A stretch of 64,000 nt of DNA from Oscillatoria sp. CS-180. Its GTDB lineage: Bacteria > Cyanobacteriota > Cyanobacteriia > Phormidesmidales > Phormidesmidaceae. Made by a program: the position numbers and the translations under genes. Position 1 is the stretch's first letter, and every line of letters starts with the position of its first letter. Below are positions 1 through 9,500 of the stretch, piece after piece. Location: assembly GCF_028330965.1 (NCBI RefSeq), contig NZ_JAQMUB010000079.1, positions 1-64,000 on the forward strand, given 5' to 3'. Below the pieces are notes generated by a model. That model was not told the DNA's origin, ran no database searches, and saw only the letters and a list, made by a program, of their open reading frames with translations.

Positions 1-579
1 CCCCCCCTTTTTTGGGTCTTGTCTAGCAGAGATGTTCGTTACAGTAGACTTTTGGTTAAGGCATTATTTGTGATAAGGAATTTCTTGGATGAACAATGCA
101 GCTCAATTCGGGTAGTCTCGTTCATGAAGTGTTTAGATGCTAGTCGTGCGATCGCGGGCTCACTGCATTGTCACCGGATTTGACAAATTCCTGTCACTAA
201 TATCTTCTAGCTTGCAGTCCTACAGTTTTGTCTCGACACCCTGGTCACTGGACACTCTGGTCACCGATATAAAAGTAAATGAGTTGCCGGAATAGCCTAA
301 ATCGACAAAAAACCGTTACAGACCAACTTTGCAGATGAATCGTAAAAAGATAACATTTGGCACACCGAAATTTTACATAGCCGGGCTGCTTGGCCTGAGA
401 TAACTACATGTGATAGATTGCTTCCCCTGCAACAATCTGATTTATCCTTGTATCTTCTACCTTCAACCTTTTGCTATAACTCTTACAGGCAGAAACTGTA
501 GGGTTCCTGGCGAGACTGCAACCTGACTCAGCTGTCGAACAGCTATTCAATCGCGTAAACGTTGGTTGAAATAATCAAA
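1..579. other. Non-coding stretch upstream of the radical SAM gene
   Basis: I see no convincing gene here. There is one HIP1 octamer near 148 and two short repeats of a TGGTCAC motif near 242-263. Around 374-400 a CATAGCCGG..GCTTGGCC string faintly resembles the dispersed intergenic repeat described elsewhere in this window, but the match is too degraded to call. The promoter of the downstream gene should lie here; I cannot place it. Confidence 0.5.
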
Positions 580-2406
580 ATGCTCAAAAAGATTCCTTTA
601 AAGCTTGCAAAAGCCTTTTCCATACCTTCTGAAGCAGTAATTATTGAGAAAAGTGGACTGCTGGATAATATTTATTATCTAAGCCAGAATGCGGATGTCA
701 GAAATGAGAACATTTCACCCGTTGCGCACTATATCCATCATGGGGCGGAAGAAGGGCGAAACCCCAGCCCTTTTTTTGATACGCTCCATTACTTTGAACA
801 AAACCCAGAGTTAGCTGCAAAAAAAATCAATCCGCTTGCCCACTACATCAAAAACAAGCAGCAAAACCCTAACGCATATTTCAATTCTCAATCCTATTTG
901 AACGCTTTTCCAGAACTCTGGAAATCAGCCCTATCCCCGCTTTGTCATTTTGTTCTGCAATTTCAAGATGAGCAAGTGTCCTTTATTGACTTGCTTAGAA
1001 AAGTGGTTGGAGCAGATGATTTTGACAAGATTGTGCAGCCTCTTCTCCAAGAGATTTTTTATGTTTATCGAACATTTCTTTTTAGAGAACCATCAAAAGA
1101 AGAAGTCTTGTCTTGTATTGAACACTACTACAAACAGGTAAAGACTTTTGAAACGCGAATTGATGTTGTTAAAAATGGAAATCCTCGAACATTTTTGAAC
1201 ATCAGACCGCTTAATCTCGAAATGGATATTGTGAACCAATGTAATCTTCGCTGCATCATGTGTCACTTCAGTGACGTAGCTACGGCTAAGCGCAAGAAGA
1301 CGGAAATGTCTGTCGAGAATTTTCACAAAGTGGCCGATCGCATGTTTCCGTTGTGTTCAGAAATGTCTCTTTCAATTAGCACAGAGCCATTACTCCACAG
1401 CGAATTTGGTCAATTGCTCAAAATCACAAAAGATTACCAGGTTCCGACCGTTCGCATGTATACGAATGGTTTGCTCTTAAACAAAAAGACAATCGCTGAA
1501 GTCATTCACGGTGGCTTGGACCAGATTTGCATTTCAATTGACGGTGCAACAAAGAAAACCTATGAATACGTCAGGGTGGGGGCTAAGTTTGAGAAATTGA
1601 TCTCTAATATCAAAGCTCTTAATCAGGCAAAAGAAGCAGCGAGCTCTCCAACACCCCATATTGGATTTGGCATTGTCATCATGCGTTCCAATATTGAAGA
1701 ACTTCCTACGCTGATGCATCTGGCTCATGAGTTGAAGGTTGAAGCTGTATCAGCGGTTCATATGGTGCCCTTATCAGAAGCCGTCATTGACTACAACAAA
1801 GAGTCTCTGGAATCTCACAAAGAACTGTGTAACACGATGCTTGATGAAGCACGAGATCTAGCCAGCAAATATGGCATTAGTGTAGTCTTCCCTGAAAAAT
1901 TTGACCTGACATTAGAGCCAATTTCAGCAATCGAGATCGAGGCAGTTCCCCAAACAGTTCCCTCTGATGTAGCAATCCCTGAGTTACCCATCGAGCCAAT
2001 GCCGGAGGTTGTTTCGTCCGATCACTCTTCAACAGAGCAACCCTCAGGCCCTGGTGATCTAGTAGATCTCTCTCATGAAGAGCAGGCTAAGGGTCACGTC
2101 AGTATTCAAAACATGATGTTTAACTTTTCTGTTGAGGGGCAAGTCGAAAATCAGCCCTGTTGTTCATTCCCCTGGCATTTTGTTGGACTACAGCCCGATG
2201 GTTATGTCGTGCCCTGTGGTTGGTGGTACAACGAGCCGCCATTGGGCAACGTATTCGATGACTCGTTTGAAACGATTTGGAATAATCCCAATTACGAGAA
2301 ACTTCGCTCCGAGCTTTTAACAGGCTCACTCAGGAAAACGTGTCAAACCTGTCCCGTAGCAGGCATGGGGGATGTGAACAATGCCAGCAGTTTTATCGAA
2401 CGATGA
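580..2406 (+). CDS. Radical SAM/SPASM enzyme with N-terminal glycan-type repeats
   Basis: This 608-residue protein has three parts. Residues about 25-115 hold repeated units of the kind YYLSQNADVR..HYIHHGAEEGRNPSPFFD, known from glycosyltransferases and polysaccharide proteins. The radical SAM core carries C221-x3-C225-x2-C228, the ligands of the SAM-binding 4Fe-4S cluster. A C-terminal SPASM-type region has cysteines at 527/528, 546, 588 and 591, which would bind an auxiliary cluster. A Pro/Glu-rich insert of about 60 residues separates the core from the SPASM part. ATG at 580 is preferred over an in-frame TTG at 562; neither has a clear ribosome site. Such enzymes modify peptides or sugars; the substrate is unknown. 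The repeats suggest surface-glycan work, which is inference. Confidence 0.85.
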   Translation: MLKKIPLKLAKAFSIPSEAVIIEKSGLLDNIYYLSQNADVRNENISPVAHYIHHGAEEGRNPSPFFDTLHYFEQNPELAAKKINPLAHYIKNKQQNPNAYFNSQSYLNAFPELWKSALSPLCHFVLQFQDEQVSFIDLLRKVVGADDFDKIVQPLLQEIFYVYRTFLFREPSKEEVLSCIEHYYKQVKTFETRIDVVKNGNPRTFLNIRPLNLEMDIVNQCNLRCIMCHFSDVATAKRKKTEMSVENFHKVADRMFPLCSEMSLSISTEPLLHSEFGQLLKITKDYQVPTVRMYTNGLLLNKKTIAEVIHGGLDQICISIDGATKKTYEYVRVGAKFEKLISNIKALNQAKEAASSPTPHIGFGIVIMRSNIEELPTLMHLAHELKVEAVSAVHMVPLSEAVIDYNKESLESHKELCNTMLDEARDLASKYGISVVFPEKFDLTLEPISAIEIEAVPQTVPSDVAIPELPIEPMPEVVSSDHSSTEQPSGPGDLVDLSHEEQAKGHVSIQNMMFNFSVEGQVENQPCCSFPWHFVGLQPDGYVVPCGWWYNEPPLGNVFDDSFETIWNNPNYEKLRSELLTGSLRKTCQTCPVAGMGDVNNASSFIER

Positions 2407-2429
2407 CACAGACTCATACAGCCATAGTT

Positions 2430-2873
2430 TCAAAGTACTTGCGTCATTAGCTCTGCACCTTGAAATAACAGAATTGGCAGCCAGCTCAGCCCTAGTCCAA
2501 TGATGGACAGTAGGACTAGGGTAAGGAATGAAAGACGATCGCCCAGTCCCAAAATCAAACAATCCACCCGTGCTAACAAAGCCGCTGCCATTAGCACAAT
2601 CACATAGGCAAACGCTCGAAATTGAACGACGGCCAGCACTGCCAGAGACGCAAGCAGGAGGACCATGACGGTATAACCCACGTCAGTCTTGAATCCCCTC
2701 AGCGCAAAATCTCTTACAGGTTGCCAAACCAGCGTCAGGATACCAGCCTTGACAATGATGAAAGCCAGTGTTGCCCACCAAACATACTGTCTCGGCTCTC
2801 CTGCATGTAGCAGTTGTCCATAGGTCGCATAGGCTAATATCAACAATCCCCAGGAGAGCCAGTAGCTTTTCAT
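2430..2873 (-). CDS. Small multi-pass membrane protein
   Basis: The protein has about 147 residues and four to five hydrophobic helices. It begins MKSYWLSWGLLILAYATYGQ and ends with a helix rich in Leu and Ile. I do not recognise the family. The ATG at 2873 is chosen because AGAAGG sits seven bases before it; ATGs at 2894 and 2906 are also in frame. The gene starts within about 35 bases of the stop of the ferredoxin gene upstream on the same strand, so the two are probably cotranscribed. The function is unknown, and a membrane partner for the ferredoxin is only a guess from position. Confidence 0.7.
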   Translation of the reverse strand: MKSYWLSWGLLILAYATYGQLLHAGEPRQYVWWATLAFIIVKAGILTLVWQPVRDFALRGFKTDVGYTVMVLLLASLAVLAVVQFRAFAYVIVLMAAALLARVDCLILGLGDRLSFLTLVLLSIIGLGLSWLPILLFQGAELMTQVL

Positions 2874-2907
2874 CCTTTTGCCTTCTGCCGTCATCCTTTC
2901 ACCCATC

Positions 2908-3312
2908 TTACAGATTTGTTGAAATGGCTTGTACTGGACAAGTTGGAATACATTGTTCGCAGACAATGCAGCGCGATCGCGCAAACATTAGCTTGAACGA
3001 GTCAGGATGCAGGCTGAGCGCCCCCGTTGGACAGACCCCCGTACAAAGACCGCAGTGAACACAGATGTCTTCGTCGATTTTGATTTCGCGACTGGTCTGC
3101 GAGACGCCAATATCTTGTTCTTGTAGCCAAACGATCGCGTCCTCCAGCTGATCAATATCCCCAGACAATTCGACCAACAGCTTGCCGACTTGGTTGGGGG
3201 CGACCTCAGCCCGAAAAATATTCGCCGCCACGTTAAAATCCTTTGCCAATCGATACGTAATCGGCTGATGCACTAAACGCTTTGGAAAGGTCAGCGTGAC
3301 TCGTTTTTTCAT
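2908..3312 (-). CDS. NIL-domain 4Fe-4S ferredoxin
   Basis: This 134-residue protein has an N-terminal NIL domain (about 1-75), a fold also found at the C terminus of methionine ABC-transporter ATPases. It is followed by a two-cluster ferredoxin: CVHCGLCTGVCP and CIVCEQCIPTCP, each a CxxCxxCxxxCP motif. It is a soluble electron carrier. In bacteria NIL-ferredoxins often accompany sulfur or methionine metabolism, but nothing of that kind is next to it here. It is followed closely by a small membrane protein on the same strand. Family assignment is firm; the electron partners are not known. Confidence 0.9.
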   Translation of the reverse strand: MKKRVTLTFPKRLVHQPITYRLAKDFNVAANIFRAEVAPNQVGKLLVELSGDIDQLEDAIVWLQEQDIGVSQTSREIKIDEDICVHCGLCTGVCPTGALSLHPDSFKLMFARSRCIVCEQCIPTCPVQAISTNL

Positions 3313-3500
3313 TGCGATCGCCTAGCCATATCTTGTGACGACTCGGAATTCTAAAAGCCTATAAGCTTCATTATTGCAGAGGCTCAAACCTCCCCAGCCA
3401 TTCGTATCGTGCGTGTCTCTACGTCACGTTTCCAGAACTGAACTCACACCAATAGACTGTGTTGCCCTGCCTGTAGCTATTTCGATGTCTCCGTCATGGG

Positions 3501-6032
3501 TTATTTGTCATCTGTCTCTGTCACCGTCAAAAGCTGTTGCTCGCCGCCTAGTCCCTTTAGCCACACGATAACGACACTCCAGTGAATCAGCACGATCGCC
3601 CAAAATGCTCCCGTCAGGCCATACACAACCGTACAGGTGATGCCGAGCAGCAGCGTGAGGCTCAGAAATCGACCGTCCCAAAACGTTTTGCGCCCCGGGG
3701 GATAAAACAGCAGGGCATTCAAGGGATGGTAGACGAGAAATAAGAACAGACTCAGACAGGCCCAAAGCAGCCAGCGCAGGGGAGCAACTCCTTCCAAAGG
3801 ATGAGGCAGCAGGAAGACTCTAAACAGAATTTCTTCCAGAATGGCAGGCATGATCAGCAGACGCAGCAGCAAACTGGGACGCAACCATTCTCTGAGACTG
3901 GTTGGCGTGAGTTCTAGAAAACCACTGCGGAATCCGTAAAGGACAGCGATCGCACCGTAGATTGATAAGGCCCCTGCCGTGATTAGCCCAACTCGTGAGT
4001 TGATGGAAGCACTTACAGCATCGCTCAGGCGCTTGATCAGCGTACCGAAAACGGGCGATCGACCAAATAGTTCGGTGGGAGCTAATGGGACAATCTCAGG
4101 GTTTCGCCCTCCGACTTGATTGGTCCGAAAAAACCAAAGCTGCGCGCCGTGTTTGAGAAACACCTGACTCAGGTCATCGTGGGCCCGTCTGGGCAGCATG
4201 GAACGCCAGCTTAGCAAGACATTGATGAAATTCTGACTGCTGACGAATTGATCGCGACGATTGACGCCTGCTAGAGCTTTCGCGTTTTGTTTCCAGTCAG
4301 AGCGCACAACCCCATAGGGAACGAGCAGATTTTCCAGTGATCGACCGAGCTTGACTAATTCCTGAAAATTCTCAGCATCGGGGATATCAGGACTAATGTC
4401 TGACTGGACTGTCAGTGCTGGTGTTGCCGTCGCCTGCTGTTTCAACTGTTCGATCGCAATATATAACGCCTGGCCGGAATCCTGAACGCAAGAGGTAGCG
4501 GGGGTTACAGGCGTAACGCCAGTGCCATCTCCGGTACGATACCGGGCAGCAATAATTTGTATCTCCGTCAATAGAGTGTCAAGGGGCAAGAGAGAGCGGC
4601 TGCCCACATCCAGAGCATCCGTCAGAATATCCAGCTTCACCGCTACATCAGAAATTGGACGGCTGCCGAGCCAGCCTTTTTCCAGATCCCCGGTGTAGGC
4701 ACTCCAGTCAATGACGCCAGAGACAATGCCGTTGGGATTATGGCCATATACCTGGTGATAGGTGATTTGAAATTGAGGTTCGTTGGTGAAGCGATCGCGG
4801 ACAATTTCCCAAAGTCCAAAGGAGAAGTGTCCTGTCACGGTTCCAGGCACGCCGCCTTCAGCCCGATCGCCCCCAATGCCCCCAAAGAGATGCATGAGCA
4901 GACCGCGATCGCCGAGTTGCCATTGATCAACGACTGCCGAAGCTGCTGCAATTGATTCCTCTGTGATTGATTCATCTAAGGCTTCGCCAGGATCAGCGAC
5001 AACGATGGTACGATCCAACGTGCCCTGCTGGTCTTCAATGTCACGCCAGTTCTGCCAAGTAATGAAGTTAGAGGCCGGCGTTGTCCCAAGAACAACCTCA
5101 TCGGCGGTAAGCTGCATTAGCGATCGCGGCTGAAGCGCTTCAGCCGTGAATACCCCTTCGGTATCGAAGGCCCCGTAGACATACCAACCCGCATTTCCAG
5201 CTGGTGATTCTTCCAAATCAAGAATGCTGGACATCAAGCGGTCATTGCGATCGCGGGGCTGCTGTGGAATACGGATAACTGTTTCTAAGCCATCGAACTG
5301 CTGGGTTGCAGGATTGTAATGACGGACGCGAAAGGATTCACTTGGACAGGGCTGCTGGCCTGGGCAAGTGAGGGAACGAGGCGATCGCGGCACCGATTCC
5401 AGAATTTGGACCAAAGCCATTAGTCGACCGCTAATTTGCACAGGAACTGACCGAATTGCCAATGTCATGGGGTCGTCCGCCTGCTGTTCGACTTCAGACA
5501 GACGCACAACTACCTCATCCATCGGTAGCGCTCCTGCTAGTGATTGGAGCGGTCCAACTTGGCGACGCCCATCAAGTCGATTAGGGACAACATCCCCTTT
5601 AAGGCGCGATCGTGCCGCTGCCTCACCCATATTTACATCGACAGTAACCGCAGCCAGATACTGCTGAATTGCTGGAGTTTGCTGCCAGGTCAGCTTCACG
5701 GTTTGCCCAATCAGATCAGGCTGCGGCGCATTCTGAATCTCTAGCCAAACCCAATCGCCCGTGGCCTGTTCGTAGTCTGCCTCTGTGGGTAGGATCAGTC
5801 GCCCAGTCCACTCTGCAATAGGACGATACCAGTCATCCCCTGCGAAAGATGCGTTGGTTAGGGTCAAATAATTGCTAGAGCGGCTGAACGCAGCAATTTG
5901 GATTTTTTCATAACTTGACGCTTGAGGTGCAGGCGGCGGCTTGGGCAGCAATAGATGGATTGCCAAGCCTAAAAGTAAGCCCAGCCCGGCTAGAAACCAA
6001 AGTATTCTTTTCGGCTTCAGCCAGTTCACCAT
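3501..6032 (-). CDS. CPBP-family intramembrane protease with large N-terminal domain
   Basis: The 843-residue protein has an N-terminal membrane anchor (about residues 10-28), then roughly 600 residues without long hydrophobic runs, then a C-terminal membrane domain. That domain has the CPBP (Abi) protease signature: EEILFR near residue 732, an FxxxH-like FLVYH near 764, and a third histidine in IHWSVV near 818. These residues form the glutamate/histidine active site in Rce1-type proteases. Typical CPBP proteins have 200-300 residues, so the N-terminal part is unusual. I recognise no domain in it; it is probably extracytoplasmic by topology, which is inference. Substrate unknown. Confidence 0.8.
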   Translation of the reverse strand: MVNWLKPKRILWFLAGLGLLLGLAIHLLLPKPPPAPQASSYEKIQIAAFSRSSNYLTLTNASFAGDDWYRPIAEWTGRLILPTEADYEQATGDWVWLEIQNAPQPDLIGQTVKLTWQQTPAIQQYLAAVTVDVNMGEAAARSRLKGDVVPNRLDGRRQVGPLQSLAGALPMDEVVVRLSEVEQQADDPMTLAIRSVPVQISGRLMALVQILESVPRSPRSLTCPGQQPCPSESFRVRHYNPATQQFDGLETVIRIPQQPRDRNDRLMSSILDLEESPAGNAGWYVYGAFDTEGVFTAEALQPRSLMQLTADEVVLGTTPASNFITWQNWRDIEDQQGTLDRTIVVADPGEALDESITEESIAAASAVVDQWQLGDRGLLMHLFGGIGGDRAEGGVPGTVTGHFSFGLWEIVRDRFTNEPQFQITYHQVYGHNPNGIVSGVIDWSAYTGDLEKGWLGSRPISDVAVKLDILTDALDVGSRSLLPLDTLLTEIQIIAARYRTGDGTGVTPVTPATSCVQDSGQALYIAIEQLKQQATATPALTVQSDISPDIPDAENFQELVKLGRSLENLLVPYGVVRSDWKQNAKALAGVNRRDQFVSSQNFINVLLSWRSMLPRRAHDDLSQVFLKHGAQLWFFRTNQVGGRNPEIVPLAPTELFGRSPVFGTLIKRLSDAVSASINSRVGLITAGALSIYGAIAVLYGFRSGFLELTPTSLREWLRPSLLLRLLIMPAILEEILFRVFLLPHPLEGVAPLRWLLWACLSLFLFLVYHPLNALLFYPPGRKTFWDGRFLSLTLLLGITCTVVYGLTGAFWAIVLIHWSVVIVWLKGLGGEQQLLTVTETDDK

Positions 6033-6572
6033 GCAGCTTTAAACGTCATTACCACCTGCTTTGCACCCCTAAACCCTCCGCCCAGAAATCTAGCCCATAC
6101 AGGCTTATACAGAACTATATAGCAAGAAATAGACTTGAGCCGTCCGAGCCGGTTCCCCTCAGATCTTGCCGTTGTCCCGACATTGCCTGGTCTGGCCCCC
6201 CTGCCCCCAAATTTGGGGGGTTCTGAGATCGAAGTCCCCCAGAATTGGGGGCTTTTGGGGGACAAATGCAGGATGCTGATGTACTAGTACAAGATCTCAG
6301 TTCCCACTATCACCCTTTTCCCTGCCGCCTACAGTATTAAGGCTTTGTCTTCTGCAGGCGATATGAAATCCGAGCCTGATAGCGCACGAGATGTTGCGAA
6401 TGAAGGTATAGGGCCACGCGATCGCATCTTTTACCATCAACATGGGGATATTAGAAGGGGATATTAGAAATAGAAGCATAGCGCTACATCATCCCTCTGC
6501 TCTCATTTCATTCCTTAGCGAAATATTAACTTTGCGACCTCCTGCATAGCTTGATGCTGACAGACACCACTT
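6033..6572. other. Spacer with G/C-run hairpins
   Basis: No gene is supported here. The divergent promoters of the CPBP protease (minus) and the histidine kinase (plus) must lie in this spacer. The only clear structure is a cluster of C-run/G-run palindromes at 6195-6262, listed separately. Confidence 0.5.
6195..6262. repeat. Clustered C5/G5 palindromes
   Basis: CCCCCAAATTTGGGGG at 6204-6219 is a perfect 16-bp palindrome. CCCCCAGAATTGGGGG at 6236-6251 is a near copy, followed by another G5 run. Similar C-run/G-run intergenic elements are common in filamentous cyanobacteria. The function is unknown; a hairpin in RNA is possible, but no T-tract follows. Confidence 0.6.
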
Positions 6573-9500
6573 ATGTCTAACGACCGCCCGAACGAATGCA
6601 ATCTTTCAACAACAATGATGGTGACGTCTGAGCTTTTGCATCAGGCTCTTAACGGAGTATCCACAGCGATCTATATCAAGGACAGAGAGCAACGTCTGTT
6701 GTTCGTCAATGATGCCTGCTGTAAGTTGTTGGGGCGATCGCGCAATCAGTTACTCAACGCTCTGGAATCTGAAATGTTGCCCTCAACAATGGCTTTGCAG
6801 CTGCAAGCACAGGATCAGGCCATGCTGCAAGGCAACGCCGCGATCGCCGCAGAGCCAAAAGTCATTATGCTTCATCTTCCCAACGGTCGGTGCCAAACCG
6901 TTACTCGGCGGGTAGAACTGGCTGCCCAGGGTGAGCATATCCTCTGTTTTTTAGAAGACGCTGAGCCTAACAGCCCACCGTCAGAACAGACTGCAATATT
7001 GCAAGCTCCACTATGGCAAATCCCCCAGGTGCATACGCTTTTATCCAATGTCCCTGCTGCAATTTATCAGCTCTATCGTCAGGCTGACGGAACACTACGG
7101 TTCACCTTTATCAGTCCTGGGGCATCTGAGATTTTTGGGATTGCACCCAACACGGTTGGCACCCATGTCGATCACGTACTCGCTCGAATTCACTCTTTAG
7201 ATCGGTCCACTTTTGACCAGTCGCTAGCCTGCTCTGCTGAAACTTTGGAATTTTGGCTCTGGGAAGGGCGTTATTACCAACCGGATGGAGAAACAGGTTG
7301 GATACAAACTGCTGCTCGTCCCCATGGCTTGCCAGATGGCGGCGTTGTGTGGAATGGCCTGCTTATGGACATCACCGATCGCAAACAAGCCGAAGCTGCC
7401 ACTATCGAGCAAGCGGTGATGGAGCAGGCTCTCGCCGATAACGAAGCGCGATTTCAGACCATTACGGAAACCATCCCCGGTGCTCTGATTCAGTTTCGGG
7501 TTCAAGAGGATAACTATTTCGTTGATTTTGTGAGCGATCGCATCCAGGACATTGTGGGGTTGACGCCTAATACGCTCATGGCAAATGCCAATGCCTTGTT
7601 AGAGCGCATTCATCCCATGGATAGCCAACGCCTGCAAGACACTATCAAGGAGGCTGTTGCCCATATCAGTGCTTGGCAATTTGAAGGCCGGATCGTGACG
7701 CCAAGAGGCAGATCTCGATGGTGGCGAATTGATGCCATGCCCCTGCCCCACTTACAAAACGGAGTGGTTTTTTGTGGCGTTATCCTTGATACGACAAACC
7801 GCAAGGCAATTGAGGAAGCTTATCGGGAGAATGAGCGGCAGCTCCGGATGGCTCTCAACGTTTCAGGGATGGGAGTTTGGACCTGGGATATCGCGACTGA
7901 CCAAATGATCTGGAAAACGGAACCCGGAACTTTGTTCAGCACCACCGGCGTGAGCTTTTGCGATACTTTCGAGGCCTATTTGCAGAATGTCCATGTCGAC
8001 GATCGCGCTGTTGTCAAAATGGCGATTAGTCAAGCGCTCAAGGTGGGGCAGGATTATCAGATTGAATATCGCCTCCTTTTGAGTAATGGTGATGTTCGCT
8101 GGGTCGGCGAGCGGAGCGGTATCTGGCGCGATCCAGATGGCTTTGTCTTGGGCTTGATGGGAACCGTTGTAGACATTACCAGTCGAAAGAGCGCAATCAC
8201 CGCTCTGCGAGACAGCGAAGAACGCAATCGTACGCTGATTAACAACATTCCTGGAGCCGTCTATCGTTGCCAAGCTGACAAAACCTGGACCCTAGTGTTT
8301 ATGAGTGATGCAATCTTAGACATCACCGGATATCCAGCCAGCCATTCCATTCACAAGAAGGATTGGGCACTGATTCACCCTGATGACTACGCCCAGGTGA
8401 AACAGGTGATTTCTCAGGCGATCGCTCAAGGTCAGCCCTTTGCAATGGAATACCGCATCTTCCATGCGAATGGTTCCATTCGATGGGTTGAAGAGGCAGG
8501 CCAACCGGTACTGAATGAAACAGGAACAGTCCATCTCCTGGATGGCGTCGTGACGGATATTACCCGCCGTAAAGAGTCTGAAAATCGATCGCGAGAACTG
8601 GCTCACCGAGAGGGACTCATTAACCGCATCTCTACCCAGATTCGTGATTCGTTAGAGTTGATGCCAATTTTACAAACCACTGCGCAGACTGTCCGTAGTC
8701 AGCTCAAAACGGATCGTGTGCTCGTTTATCGCTTCAGGGAAGATGGGTCTGGGGAAGTCGTTGTTGAAGAGGCCACTTCTCAATGGCGGTTATCTCTCAA
8801 CGATCTGGATATCTGCTGTCATGAAATGTTGGCTCAGCGTTATGAAACAGAACGAGTTTCTGCTATCGATGATATCTACACCCCAGAGTTAAACCGCTGC
8901 TACGTACGATATTGCGAAAACCTGCAAATACGCGCTGAACTCATTGCTCCAATCTGGCTCAAAAGAAGACTCTGGGGCTTGTTGATTGCCCATGAATGTG
9001 AGGCAGCTCGCTGCTGGAACAACACTGAGATTGAATTGTTGATTGCGCTTTCTGGACAAGTAGGAATTGCGATCGGTCAAGCGGATCTCTATCGACAGGC
9101 AACCGAGAATGCAGCTCGTGCCCGTCAAAAAGCAGAAGACCTGGAAGCAACTCTGGCAGAACTTCGTCAGACTCAAGCCAAACTGGTACAAACCGAAAAG
9201 ATGTCGAGTTTGGGACAATTAGTGGCGGGTGTGGCCCACGAGATCAACAACCCAGTGAGTTTTATCGATGGCAACATTCCATATGCAGCCCGATATGCCC
9301 AGGGCCTCTTGCAACTGATTGAACAATATCAGGCTGCTTATCCTAAGCCATCTTCAGCCATATCGAGTCTTCGGGAGGACATTGATCTGGATTTTCTCAC
9401 TGAAGATTTCCCCAAGCTTTTAAACTCAATGCGGATAGGGGCTGAACGAATTAAAAACATCGTCACTTCTCTGCGCACGTTTTCCCGCACCGACGAAGCA

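Noticed and set aside
374-400. Sixth copy of the dispersed repeat
   Set aside because: It shares only CATAGCCGG and GCTTGGCC with copy D and lacks the core; probably chance or too decayed.
6297-6479. 60-codon minus-strand frame in the spacer before the PAS/GAF kinase
   Set aside because: It has no family likeness or start signal, and its composition is unlike the neighbours.
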